The notes under the pieces are model-generated. The model saw only the letters and a program-made list of their open reading frames with translations. It did no database searches and had not been told where the DNA came from. Positions 43,835 to 54,070 of a stretch of 62,389 nucleotides of DNA are shown piece after piece (position 1 is the stretch's first letter; each line of letters starts with the position of its first letter). The DNA is from Crocosphaera sp. (lineage in GTDB: Bacteria; Cyanobacteriota; Cyanobacteriia; Cyanobacteriales; Microcystaceae), in contig JASJDN010000025.1 in NCBI GenBank assembly GCA_030065205.1, positions 1 through 62,389 of the forward strand, read 5' to 3'. The position numbers and the translations under genes were made by a program.

Positions 43835-43916
43835 GTCTCAATACTGATTGTCTCCTTAAAAAAAAGCTAATTCTGAACTCTGGTTATGTCCATTAAAACA
43901 TATCAAGTTAGCCACG

Positions 43917-43952
43917 ATGTAAACGTTAATGTAAACGTTAATGTAAACGTTT
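43917..43952. repeat. Three 12-bp tandem repeats
   Basis: ATGTAAACGTTA occurs three times in tandem (last base T in the third copy). It lies at the broken 5' edge of an RTX-like gene fragment. In one frame it encodes repeated Asn-Val (NVNVNV). Confidence 0.7.
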
Positions 43953-44228
43953 CCCACTGACGATATTGACATCATCACTGATTTTACCGTGGCTGATGAT
44001 ATCATCGAACTGGCTGCCAATGGCTTTAACTTACCTGTTGGTCAACTTGATAGCACTCAGTTTACCCTAGGTTCTGCTGCTTCTACCAATGCTCACCGTT
44101 TGATTTATGATGACACTAATGGTGACTTACTCTTTGATAGTGATGGCAATGGGTCTGCTACTGCGACTAAGTTTGCTAGTCTCAATCCTAATCTTGCACT
44201 GACTCATCAACACTTCGGTGTAGTTTAG
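43947..44228 (+). pseudogene. 3' fragment of an RTX/calcium-binding protein gene
   Basis: The open frame opens at DDIDIITDFTVADDIIEL, the C-terminal cap that follows RTX calcium-binding repeats in large cyanobacterial surface or haemolysin-like proteins, and continues through DSTQFTLGSAAST and SDGNGSATATKFASL to LALTHQHFGVV. No GGxGxDxUx repeats remain and an in-frame TAA precedes it. A GTG at 43989 could start a 79-residue protein, but there is no ribosome binding site. Its own terminator is preserved, so the fragment is the true end of a gene lost upstream. Confidence 0.6.
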
Positions 44229-44246
44229 TCCACATTTAACTAATAG

Positions 44247-44295
44247 GAATGAGTCCGTTGAAAGATACCACTTTCGCGGACTCATCCCCATTTTT
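44247..44295 (+). terminator. Terminator of the RTX-like gene fragment
   Basis: ATGAGTCCG/CGGACTCAT with inner GAAAG/CTTTC forms a long hairpin with a small interior mismatch, followed by TTTTT. Confidence 0.7.
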
Positions 44296-44322
44296 CCGGT
44301 TGTTTGTTGCGTTAAAAAATAA

Positions 44323-45222
44323 ATGTCTAATCTAGAAATATTTAAACGAAAAATTGATACAGCAGAAGATTTACAGTCTGTTGTTAAAACGATGAAAGCG
44401 TTAGCTGCGGTTAGTATTCGTCAATATGAAAAAGCAGTAACCTCTTTAGAAACTTATGATCAAACCCTAGAAATGGGGTTACATATTTTGCTAAAACAAG
44501 ATCCTCAAGTCTTATTAAACCCCAGTAATTATCAAACGGGAAAACAACAATTAGGGGTGGTTGTTTTTGGTTCTGATCAGGGAATGTGCGGTCAATTTAA
44601 TGAAAGAATTGCTACCTATACTCTTGAAAAAATTGATACTTTAAAGGTTCCTCAAAATAACCTTACCTTGTTAACCATTGGCTTAAGATTAGCAGATCGT
44701 TTAGAGAGCTTAGACTATAATAGTGAAGCGATTTTAACAGTTCCTAGTTCCATTGAAGGAATTACTAATACCATTCAAGAAACCGTTTTAATTCTAGAAC
44801 AGTGGCGACAACAAAAAGGGATTAATAAAATTATTGTCTTTCATAATGACTTTATTTCTGGCTCGACTTATTACCCGCGTTATGTGCAGATTTTTCCCTT
44901 AAATTTAGAAAGACTACAAACCCTAAAAAAACAACCCTGGAAGTCTCGACCCTTACCGAATTTTACTATGTCATCGACTCAATTAGCATCTGCTTTATTT
45001 AAACAACATTTTTTTGTTTCATTGTACCGTGCTTGTGCTGAATCTTTAGCCAGTGAAAATGCCAGTCGTCTTGCTTCGATGCAGGTAGCAGAAAAAAATA
45101 TTAAAGAACGATTACTAGAATTAAAAAATGAATTTCAACATCAACGACAAACCAGTATTACTGAAGAATTATTAGATATTGTCTCAGGATTTGAAGCATT
45201 AGCTCAAGAAGAAGATAATTAG
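44323..45222 (+). CDS. atpG: N-type ATPase gamma subunit, isolated
   Basis: A 299-residue F-type gamma subunit. The N-terminal helix TAEDLQSVVKTMKALAAVSIRQYEKAV and C-terminal helix ENASRLASMQVAEKNIKERL match the rotor coiled coil. The sequence is closer to the second (N-ATPase) family, proposed to pump Na+ in marine cyanobacteria, than to the photosynthetic ATP synthase gamma, which carries a redox insert absent here. In N-ATPase operons gamma is the last gene and beta the first; here gamma comes first and beta follows 420 bases later, with none of the other subunits present. Function is therefore doubtful unless the missing subunits are encoded elsewhere. Confidence 0.88.
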   Translation: MSNLEIFKRKIDTAEDLQSVVKTMKALAAVSIRQYEKAVTSLETYDQTLEMGLHILLKQDPQVLLNPSNYQTGKQQLGVVVFGSDQGMCGQFNERIATYTLEKIDTLKVPQNNLTLLTIGLRLADRLESLDYNSEAILTVPSSIEGITNTIQETVLILEQWRQQKGINKIIVFHNDFISGSTYYPRYVQIFPLNLERLQTLKKQPWKSRPLPNFTMSSTQLASALFKQHFFVSLYRACAESLASENASRLASMQVAEKNIKERLLELKNEFQHQRQTSITEELLDIVSGFEALAQEEDN

Positions 45223-47046
<1,824 letters not shown>

Positions 47047-47109
47047 AGTATCTTTAGGTCGTGTGACGTTCTCCCGCCGTTAACCGCTTAGGCGGTATAA
47101 CGGGGGCTT

Positions 47110-47607
47110 CTAAAAGAGAGATAGCTGAACATACTCTTTTTCAGAAGTTTCCTGCTTCACAGGCTGTCCACTGACGAAGCCTCCACAGGCAGACGGGATG
47201 AGACCCACCCCGTGTATTTGCCATCCCTTTTTTATAATATTAACTGCGGCGTTTTCATCCCTATCCATCTTCAAATTACATTGAGGACATTCATGTAATC
47301 TAACTGATAGTGTTTTCGGGACTTTATGACCACAGTTTGAGCAATTTACTGTCGTTCCATGAGGACTAACTTTAACAAACCAGACACCGCGTTTTACCGC
47401 CACTGCTTCTAGTTTTGTCAAAAAATTTCCCCAAGCGACATCTAAAATACTCTTCGCTAATTTAGTTCTAGCTAATCCCTTGATGTTTAAGTCTTCACAA
47501 GCAATAAAATCATAATTATTTACCAGCCAATGTGCTATTTTATAGTGCCAATCTTTTCGATATCTAGCAATCTTTTGATGAGTTAAAGCTATTCTTTTTT
47601 GTTGCAA
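47110..47607 (-). pseudogene. tnpB: TnpB, C-terminal part only
   Basis: A frame of 165 residues covers the last part of a TnpB: Glu in CEDLNIKGL, zinc finger CSNCG…CPQCN, Asp in MDRDENAAVN, and the common tail ACGGFVSGQPVKQE with YVQLSLF. The N-terminal 200-odd residues with the first RuvC Asp are missing, and there is no ATG (it opens TTG). The protein should be catalytically dead. It differs clearly from the full-length TnpB at 27937-29124, so it comes from another element. Confidence 0.8.
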
Positions 47608-47764
47608 ATCAATAGTTTTCAGAAAAGATTTTTCAGATCATTTAACTCAATTTTATGGACAAAAACCTGTGTTCTGGACTGGTTCTTATTTTATTGCTAC
47701 TTGCGGCGGTGTAACAATTGAACAACTTAAACAATATGTTGAAAAACAACAATCTCCTGTTTAA
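47606..47764 (+). pseudogene. tnpA: TnpA (Y1), C-terminal part only
   Basis: The plus strand reads FSDHLTQFYGQKPVFWTGSY and GGVTIEQLKQYVEKQQ to a TAA at 47762-47764, matching the end of the intact TnpA at 27423-27836, including the catalytic Tyr. The N-terminal part with the HUH motif is absent. Its 5' end overlaps the tnpB remnant on the other strand. Confidence 0.65.
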
Positions 47765-47980
47765 AAGGATGCTACGCAGTTTATTTGTTGGTCGGTAATT
47801 CTCGAGTGGCTGTCTGTCGAGGTCTCCTCGACAGTTTATACGCCACGTCTCCCGTTATACGAACGTTAACGGGAGACCCCTTACCGACATTAAAGTTGGA
47901 TAACAAAAGGTTAAGTTTTGTTAATTTTTCTGACGGATTTGCCAGAAGCTCTTAAAATTTGAACAGCCTGCTTATGCGCT

Positions 47981-48381
47981 TTAATGCTTTAATTTTACTA
48001 ATTCTTCTAAAGACGCTAATAGTTTGACTTCAACTGAAAGGATTTCATTTTGACGGTTAAGAATAAATATCCAGGCTACATTGAAGTAAATAAGGAGGTT
48101 GTGACTTTACCTTTGATTTTAGCTTGAATGTGGCCTGTTTCTGTGGTTTCTAGGGTTTCTTGAAGGAGAGACAGTTTCATCCCCTTAGCTTCTTGTTGTA
48201 AATAAGTGGCGATCGCTTCTCGTCCCTTTATAGGGGACTCAAAGGGAGGTGTTAGGGTTCCGTCGATAGCGAATAACTTGGCTGTTGCTGGAAAATTTTC
48301 TTCATTTAAGGTTTCAAAATATTGTGAAATAATGGGTTCCGTGAGATTAAGAGGAGTTACTTCTTGCGGTGATCCGATCAT
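47981..48381 (-). pseudogene. Frameshifted CTDH (C-terminal domain homologue of orange carotenoid protein)
   Basis: From the ATG at 48381 the frame reads through PIISQYFETLNEENFPATA, KLFAIDGTLTPPFESPIKG and IQAKIKGKVTTSLFTSM, then stops at 48076. The next codons in another phase, FNVAWIFILNRQNEILSVE and VKLLASLEEL, are the expected continuation of the NTF2-like C-terminal domain of the orange carotenoid protein and end at 47981. One missing base near 48082 explains the break. CTDH proteins of about 130 residues carry carotenoids between membranes and OCP; this copy would lack its last 35-40 residues, including part of the beta-sheet. A sequencing error is the main alternative. Confidence 0.72.
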
Positions 48382-48487
48382 ACTTATGTCAAAATAGTTG
48401 AGAAAGCTTCATTGTAGCAAAAACACTTAAACCTATAGTAACATAGCCGTTTGGACTATCATAAATAGTAAAAAAACAGAAAAAACC

Positions 48488-50188
48488 ATGAATAATCAAG
48501 ACTTATATAATACCCTAATGCGACTTGATGGAAAAGGTTATAAAGCCTATAAAGATATTAAAGGCAGATATCAATTTTCTAAATTTAACTTGATTTTTGA
48601 ACACATTCAAGGTGATCCCTTTGCTTCCCCTAGTAAACTGATTATAAAAATCCCCCATACTGTTGCTAAATTCCCCAATGAGTTTTATAAAAATGAAAGT
48701 CGAAAAATTGCTTTAGAAGACTATTTAATTCGTCAATTTAGTCAGGTATGTCAACAAATCAGTCATCATAGAGGAAGTGGCAAAAGTGGGAAAATTAGTA
48801 TTATTAAAATTGGTCAAGAAATCTTAAAACGAACAGCAGCAAATATTAATAAAAATGATATAGAAATAAGATTTTCTGTCGGACTTCCTGCAAGGGGACG
48901 CACGATTTTAGGTCATCAAGCAGCGCAAATGTTATGTGAAGATATTCCTGATATTGTTGAGCAATCATTACTATTTGAAGCCTTAGACTCTCAGTCCATT
49001 CAACACCAAGTTGAAACCGCCGAAGATGCAGACTGGATACGTCAAAATCTTTCTAACTATAACTTAGTTGCTTTTATCGCTAATGGGTCTATTTTACCCC
49101 GTAAAAGTGGAGTTGATCCTAGTCCTTTAGACATAGATGCTATTCCATTTCAAGCCCCACAATCATTAGAAATAACCTTAGAAACTCCCAATAAAGGATT
49201 AATCAAAGGGTTAGGGATTCCTAAAGGAATAACTTTAATTGTTGGGGGAGGATATCATGGAAAATCCACCTTATTAAAAGCAATAGAATTAGGAATTTAT
49301 AATCATATCCCTGGAGATGGGAGGGAATTTGTGATTAGTGATTCTTCGGCGGTCAAAATTCGTGCAGAAGATGGGAGAAGTATTATAGGGGTTGATATTT
49401 CTCCTTTTATTAATCAATTGCCACAACAACGATCAACCCATAATTTCACCACAACAAATGCAAGTGGAAGTACCTCCCAAGCAGCGAATATTATTGAAGC
49501 ATTAGAAGCAGGAACTCAAGTGTTATTAGTGGATGAAGATACTGCAGCAACCAACTTTATGATTCGCGATCGCAGAATGCAACAATTAATTACCAAAAAT
49601 AAAGAACCCATCACCCCATTTATCGATAAAATTAAACAATTATACAGAGATTATGCTGTATCAACCATCTTAGTAATAGGGGGAAGTGGAGACTATTTTG
49701 ATGTTGCGGATCAAGTGATTGCAATGGATAATTTTCAACCCTATAATGTCACTGAAAAAGCCAAAAAAATCGCTCAAGAAAATCCCAATGAACGTATTAT
49801 TGAAGGAGGCGATCAATTTGGTAAGATAACCCAGAGAATACCCTTATCTAGCAGTATTGATCCCAGTCGAGGAAAACGAGACGTTAAAGTTAAAGTTCGA
49901 GACGTGGATCAAGTTGTTTTTGGAACAGAAGATATAGATTTAACAGCTATTGAACAATTAATTGAACCCGGACAGTTACGAGCAATTTCTGCTGCTATTA
50001 TTTACGCTAAACAACATTACATGAATCATCAAAATAGCTTGCCTCATATTTTAGATAAAGTGATGGAAGATATTAATAATGAAGGGTTGGATATTTTAAG
50101 TAACTTTCCTCAAGGGGATTTTGTTTTATTTCGTCGTTTTGAATTAGCTGCTGCACTTAATCGTTTGCGATCGCTAAAAGTTCAATAA
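48488..50188 (+). CDS. Predicted ABC-class ATPase (COG3044 type)
   Basis: A 566-residue soluble P-loop protein. Walker A is GGGYHGKSTLL near 252, and a Walker B-like LLVDEDTAATNFMIRD lies near 348, with the typical RDRRMQQLI and TTNASGSTSQAANI signature region between them. These features match the predicted ATPases of the ABC class, which lack transporter partners and whose role is unknown. The N-terminal third opens with RLDGKGYKAYKDIKG, also typical. The ATG at 48488 follows an A-rich stretch without a strong box. Monocistronic as far as can be seen. Confidence 0.88.
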   Translation: MNNQDLYNTLMRLDGKGYKAYKDIKGRYQFSKFNLIFEHIQGDPFASPSKLIIKIPHTVAKFPNEFYKNESRKIALEDYLIRQFSQVCQQISHHRGSGKSGKISIIKIGQEILKRTAANINKNDIEIRFSVGLPARGRTILGHQAAQMLCEDIPDIVEQSLLFEALDSQSIQHQVETAEDADWIRQNLSNYNLVAFIANGSILPRKSGVDPSPLDIDAIPFQAPQSLEITLETPNKGLIKGLGIPKGITLIVGGGYHGKSTLLKAIELGIYNHIPGDGREFVISDSSAVKIRAEDGRSIIGVDISPFINQLPQQRSTHNFTTTNASGSTSQAANIIEALEAGTQVLLVDEDTAATNFMIRDRRMQQLITKNKEPITPFIDKIKQLYRDYAVSTILVIGGSGDYFDVADQVIAMDNFQPYNVTEKAKKIAQENPNERIIEGGDQFGKITQRIPLSSSIDPSRGKRDVKVKVRDVDQVVFGTEDIDLTAIEQLIEPGQLRAISAAIIYAKQHYMNHQNSLPHILDKVMEDINNEGLDILSNFPQGDFVLFRRFELAAALNRLRSLKVQ

Positions 50189-50287
50189 TAAAACTTTCTC
50201 ACAACCGACGACTAATTACTATAGAATAATTGAGGGTCATGATGGCAAGCATTGTCTCTCAATCGTCCAAGTCTATCAATATCGAGT

Positions 50288-51457
50288 ATGCAGGGTTTAC
50301 TAAAACGCTTCTGGCAGTGGATACAACAATTTTTTGCTCAAGCATTTGGTTCATCTTCCCCCTTGGGAGGAGATGGCAAAAACGCCTTGACACAACCCCT
50401 CAGTGACACAGATTATGAATTTTTGTTTAGTCAACTCCTAGATGGAGTCGCCCACGGATGGCACGAAGGACGCATTCTTAAGTATTTTGAAGATTTAGGG
50501 GAGCGAGGTAAAGCTAAATTATGGGTGGCGTGGTTGGAGCGGTTTGGAGAAAAAGCCCTCTCTTCGGCAGCCCCTAACTTACAACTGGCAGCGAGAATGA
50601 TGCGCTTAGGGGAGTTAGCCCAGTCTTTCCAAAAGATAGAACCCATCGGACAAGCAGCCTACGATATCGGCAGAAAACTCTACACCCGAGAAGCCGATAG
50701 TGCGGTGTGGGAATATGTTGGTCCAGATACGAAAGTAACCGACGTGATGCAAACGGAAATTAAGCCCCCTACCTTAGAAGAAAGTTTAGGGCAAAATCCC
50801 CCTCCACCCCCATCTCAACCCCCTCAAACTGAAACCATTAGCATTGAAGAATTAACCGCCAGATTACAACAAGATGCAGAACTGGCAAGTCACCTCTCTC
50901 AACAATTAGGTATCGAGTCAACTGATCCTCAAACCCTAGTAGATACTTTAATTAGTCAATTTGAAGCCCAACAACCCCCAGATACGCCTCAACCGTCTCC
51001 TGAAACAGTGGAAACCTATTTTAATCAAGGGGTTGAACAAGCCAACTTAGGCGACTTAGACGCTGCGATCGCCCTCTGGGATCAAGCCTTGGCCATCGAT
51101 CCCAATTTTGCCCCTGCTTGGCATAACCGAGGCAGTGCCTTAGGAACCATCGGACAAACGGAAGAAGCGATCGCCAGTTTTGATCAGGCGTTAGCGTTAA
51201 ATGCTCAAGATATAGAAGCCCTCAACGCGAAAGGGCAAGTCCTCTATAGTTTACAGCAATGGCCAGAAGCGATCGCCTGTTGGGATCAAGTCCTCACCAT
51301 TCAACCCAACTATTACCAAGCTTGGTACAATCGAGGAAGTGCGTTAGAACTGATGGAAAAACCGTCAGAAGCCATTGAAAGCTATCAAAAAGCCCTGGAA
51401 ATTGAGCCCACCTTTGAACTAGCCCAAAACCGCTTACAAGCATTATCCCAAGAATAA
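50288..51457 (+). CDS. TPR-repeat protein
   Basis: A 389-residue protein. Residues 1-130 form a helical region (LLKRFWQWIQQFFAQAF, LLDGVAHGWHEGRILKYFEDL) that I do not recognise. A Pro-rich linker is near 170-190. Residues about 245-385 hold four tetratricopeptide repeats with the usual pattern (for example AIALWDQALAIDPNFAPAWHNRG). I start at the ATG at 50288 because upstream in-frame codons lack a real start. TPR arrays bind partner proteins; the partner is unknown. It is followed by upp 42 bases downstream, perhaps in the same transcript. Confidence 0.82.
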   Translation: MQGLLKRFWQWIQQFFAQAFGSSSPLGGDGKNALTQPLSDTDYEFLFSQLLDGVAHGWHEGRILKYFEDLGERGKAKLWVAWLERFGEKALSSAAPNLQLAARMMRLGELAQSFQKIEPIGQAAYDIGRKLYTREADSAVWEYVGPDTKVTDVMQTEIKPPTLEESLGQNPPPPPSQPPQTETISIEELTARLQQDAELASHLSQQLGIESTDPQTLVDTLISQFEAQQPPDTPQPSPETVETYFNQGVEQANLGDLDAAIALWDQALAIDPNFAPAWHNRGSALGTIGQTEEAIASFDQALALNAQDIEALNAKGQVLYSLQQWPEAIACWDQVLTIQPNYYQAWYNRGSALELMEKPSEAIESYQKALEIEPTFELAQNRLQALSQE

Positions 51458-51499
51458 CGGCTCCCCCTCTCCCCACACCTACCTTACTTCCCAAAAATC

Positions 51500-52150
51500 A
51501 TGCCCTCTCAACTTCGAGTTTACGTTCCGGATCATCCTTTAATAAAACATTGGTTAGGCGTTGCCCGTGATGTCAATACGCCAGGGGTGCTATTTAAAAC
51601 GGCCATGAGCGAGTTAGGGCGTTGGTTAACCTACGAAGCCACCCGTTACTGGTTTCCTACCCTAGAAGCTACCATTAACACCCCTTTAGCCCCTTGTCAG
51701 GCTACCCTGATCAATCCTGAAGTCCCCATTGCGGTTATTCCTATTTTACGGGCGGGACTTGCCCTCATCGATGGGGCGCAAACCTTACTCCCCTTAGCCT
51801 CTATTTATCATCTGGGTTTAGTCAGGGATGAGGAAACCTTAGAAAATAGCTGTTATCTTAATAAATTACCCGAAAAATTTGCTCCCAAGACCCAAATTAT
51901 TATCCTAGAACCCATGCTGGCCACTGGGGGATCGATTATGACGGCACTCAAAGAAATTGCTCAACGGGAGGCTGATATGAGTTTAGTCCGTATTATTTCT
52001 GTGGTGGCTGCGCCCCCTGCTTTGCAACAATTAAATACACATTATCCGGATTTGAACGTCTATACCGCTATGATTGATGAAGGGATTAATGACCAAGGTT
52101 ACATTGTTCCTGGTTTGGGGGATGCCGGCGATCGCGCTTTTGGAACCTAG
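51500..52150 (+). CDS. upp: Uracil phosphoribosyltransferase
   Basis: A 216-residue salvage enzyme making UMP from uracil and PRPP. The PRPP loop EPMLATGGSIMTALK is near 136-150, and the uracil-binding C-terminus VPGLGDAGDRAFGT is intact. PILRAGLALIDGAQTLLP near 77-94 is also family-typical. Normal length, ATG at 51500 after a C- and A-rich leader. It lies 42 bases after the TPR gene. Confidence 0.94.
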   Translation: MPSQLRVYVPDHPLIKHWLGVARDVNTPGVLFKTAMSELGRWLTYEATRYWFPTLEATINTPLAPCQATLINPEVPIAVIPILRAGLALIDGAQTLLPLASIYHLGLVRDEETLENSCYLNKLPEKFAPKTQIIILEPMLATGGSIMTALKEIAQREADMSLVRIISVVAAPPALQQLNTHYPDLNVYTAMIDEGINDQGYIVPGLGDAGDRAFGT

Positions 52151-52212
52151 TTTTTAATTAACATTAATCCTCAAAAAAAATTACTAATAATTAATTATTC
52201 AGGTCAATTCTT

Positions 52213-52512
52213 ATGAGTCAACGAGATGGATTTACAGGCGGATTTTTAACCGGAACAATTGTCGGTGGCATTGTCGGGGGAATCATCGGAGCAGTGGTTG
52301 CGTCTCGTCTTGATAATGATGAAGAAGACAATCAATCCTCATTATTTCAATCAGATAAACGAGAAAAATTGAGTGCCGAAGAAAGTATCGAAATGGCCCG
52401 CCATCGCTTAGAAGATAAAATTGCTCAACTCAATCACGCTATTGATGATGTTCGTCAACAACTCGGTCCAGTGGAAAAGCACTCTATGGAGTCGGAAGCT
52501 TCATCAGATTAG
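52213..52512 (+). CDS. Small glycine-zipper membrane protein
   Basis: A 99-residue protein. One hydrophobic helix at about 9-30 with a glycine-zipper pattern (GGFLTGTIVGGIVGGIIGAVVAS) is followed by an acidic stretch and a heptad-rich helix (EDKIAQLNHAIDDVRQQLG). The layout recalls YtxH-like or gas-vesicle/stress proteins, but there is no firm family. The ATG at 52213 is followed by SQRDG. A strong terminator follows. Confidence 0.7.
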   Translation: MSQRDGFTGGFLTGTIVGGIVGGIIGAVVASRLDNDEEDNQSSLFQSDKREKLSAEESIEMARHRLEDKIAQLNHAIDDVRQQLGPVEKHSMESEASSD

Positions 52513-52556
52513 TAATTGAATCTAATAATAATTGCTAATTTTCATCAAAACTTAAT

Positions 52557-52596
52557 CTGGGTTATCAATTTGTCAACAATTGATGACCCAGTTTTT
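52557..52596 (+). terminator. Strong Rho-independent terminator
   Basis: CTGGGTTATCAATT (52557-52570) pairs with AATTGATGACCCAG (52578-52591), with one T-G pair, around a 7-base loop and followed by TTTTT. Confidence 0.8.
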
Positions 52597-52760
52597 ATTA
52601 TCTGTAAATTAGCCTCAAAAAACCATTTAAAAGCTATTTAAGGTCTTTTTTCAGATCCGCCTTTTCACCCCAAAGAAAAAATTTCACGACAATTATTAAC
52701 AATTATTTTCAATAGTGCTACAATACGTCAGGCGAATAATAAGAATTGATTCTAGTAACC

Positions 52761-53861
52761 GTGAGTAAATTATCAAGACGATTATTTTTAAGTGGCAGTA
52801 CAGCCTTAACCGTTGTGGGAGTCAGTCAACTGATGACCAGTTGCGGTAATAACAACAACAGCAGCAATGCTCCTGATAATAGTTCCAGTTCCCCTGCAAC
52901 GGAAGCAACAGGAGAAGTGAACCTCTATTCTTCTCGTCACTACAACACAGACACGGAGTTATATGAAGGGTTTACCCAAGAAACCGGCATTAAAGTGAAT
53001 CTGGTGGAAGGCAGTGCTGATGAACTCATTGAACGGATAAAAAGCGAAGGGGATAACACCCAAGCGGATATTTTAATGACGGTGGATGTGGCCAGGTTAT
53101 GGCGGGCCGAAGAAGCGGGAATTTTTGCCCCTACCACCTCTGCTGTGTTAGAAGAGAGAATTCCTGCATCCCTGCGTAACCCAGATGGTTTATGGTTTGG
53201 CTTCACCAAACGGGCCAGGGTGATCATGTATAACCAAGATAAGGTGAACCCTGACGAATTATCCACCTACGAAGACTTAGCTGACCCCAAATGGAAGGGA
53301 AGGATTATTATTCGCCCCTCCAGTAACATTTATAATCAATCTTTGGTAGCCTCTTTAATTGAAGCCCACGGAGAAGAGAAAACCGAAGAGTGGGTAAAAG
53401 GGTTTGTTGCCAACTTTGCTAGGGAACCCCAAAGTAATGATACGGGACAGATCAAAGATGTAGCTGCAGGAGTTGGGGATATTACCCTGGCTAATACTTA
53501 TTATCTAGCACGGATGGCTAAAGAGGATGACCCGGCTATGAAAGAAGTGGTAGAAAAGGTTAAAATCTTTTTCCCTAACCAAGATGGCCGAGGAACCCAT
53601 GTGAATATTAGTGGTGCCGGTGTAGTCCAAAATGCCCCTAATGCTGAAAATGCTGTTAAATTCTTGGAGTATTTAAGCACCGATACCGCACAAGAATTTT
53701 TTGCTAAAGGTAACAACGAATATCCTGTGGTAGAAGGAGTAGCGGTTGACTCGGTATTAGACAGTTTTGGTTCTTTTAAGGCAGATGATACCAATATCGC
53801 TGCGTTTGGTCCCAATTTAGCTACTGCCGTCCAGGTGATGAACCGAGGGGGGTGGAAGTAA
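52761..53861 (+). CDS. futA: Fe(III) ABC transporter substrate-binding protein (FutA/IdiA family)
   Basis: A 366-residue periplasmic iron-binding protein. The N-terminus SKLSRRLFLSGSTALTVVG has a twin-arginine motif and a lipobox ending MTSCG, so it may be Tat-exported and lipid-anchored. A low-complexity Asn/Ser linker follows. The core VNLYSSRHYNTDTELYEGFT and later DGRGTHVNISGAGV, with conserved Tyr pairs (for example ANTYYLARM), are those of the FutA1/FutA2/IdiA family. I choose the GTG at 52761 over a TTG 15 bases upstream. The permease and ATPase genes are not in the window. It lies just upstream of other iron genes. Confidence 0.9.
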   Translation: MSKLSRRLFLSGSTALTVVGVSQLMTSCGNNNNSSNAPDNSSSSPATEATGEVNLYSSRHYNTDTELYEGFTQETGIKVNLVEGSADELIERIKSEGDNTQADILMTVDVARLWRAEEAGIFAPTTSAVLEERIPASLRNPDGLWFGFTKRARVIMYNQDKVNPDELSTYEDLADPKWKGRIIIRPSSNIYNQSLVASLIEAHGEEKTEEWVKGFVANFAREPQSNDTGQIKDVAAGVGDITLANTYYLARMAKEDDPAMKEVVEKVKIFFPNQDGRGTHVNISGAGVVQNAPNAENAVKFLEYLSTDTAQEFFAKGNNEYPVVEGVAVDSVLDSFGSFKADDTNIAAFGPNLATAVQVMNRGGWK

Positions 53862-53891
53862 GTTGAGTGTGGGGAGTGTGGGGAGTCATAA

Positions 53892-53931
53892 GGTGACGGG
53901 GTGACGGGGTGATGGGGTGATGGGGTGACAC
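53892..53931. repeat. Five 8-bp G-rich tandem repeats
   Basis: GGTGACGG, twice, then GGTGATGG, twice, then GGTGACAC, following GGGGAGTGTG repeats and preceding C-rich CCCAGTC repeats to about 53995. Short tandem repeats of this kind are common between cyanobacterial genes. This gap separates futA from the Fur box of the porin gene. Confidence 0.75.
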
Positions 53932-54025
53932 GAGGAATATATATCAATCACTTCTCCCAGTCCCCTAGTCTCCCAGTCCCCCAGTCTCCCCCTGCCTCCT
54001 CTGTACCCTCTCAAATATAACTAAG

Positions 54026-54044
54026 TATAATGATAATCATTATC
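54026..54044 (+). promoter_or_regulatory. Fur box upstream of the iron porin
   Basis: TATAATGATAATCATTATC matches the 19-bp Fur consensus GATAATGATAATCATTATC at 18 of 19 positions and lies 26 bases before the porin ATG. Repression of the porin, and perhaps the genes behind it, when iron is plentiful is the natural reading. Confidence 0.88.
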
Positions 54045-54070
54045 AATTTTTGACTGGTGTGAGGAATGGC

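Larger units (their letters stand above)
47050..47880. mobile_element. Collapsed IS200/IS605 element
   Basis: End hairpins are retained. At 47062-47105 CCGTTA/TAACGG encloses ACCGC/GCGGT. At 47814-47834 CTGTCGAGG/CCTCGACAG is a perfect stem, and at 47847-47877 GTCTCCCGTT/AACGGGAGAC another. Between them the C-terminal parts of tnpB (minus) and tnpA (plus) face each other and overlap, because both 5' halves have been deleted. Insertion followed the atpD-like gene directly. Confidence 0.65.

Noticed and set aside
52680..52745. A Fur box upstream of futA
   Set aside because: AT-rich ATTATT motifs occur but match the consensus far less well than the box at 54026-54044, so regulation of futA is not claimed.
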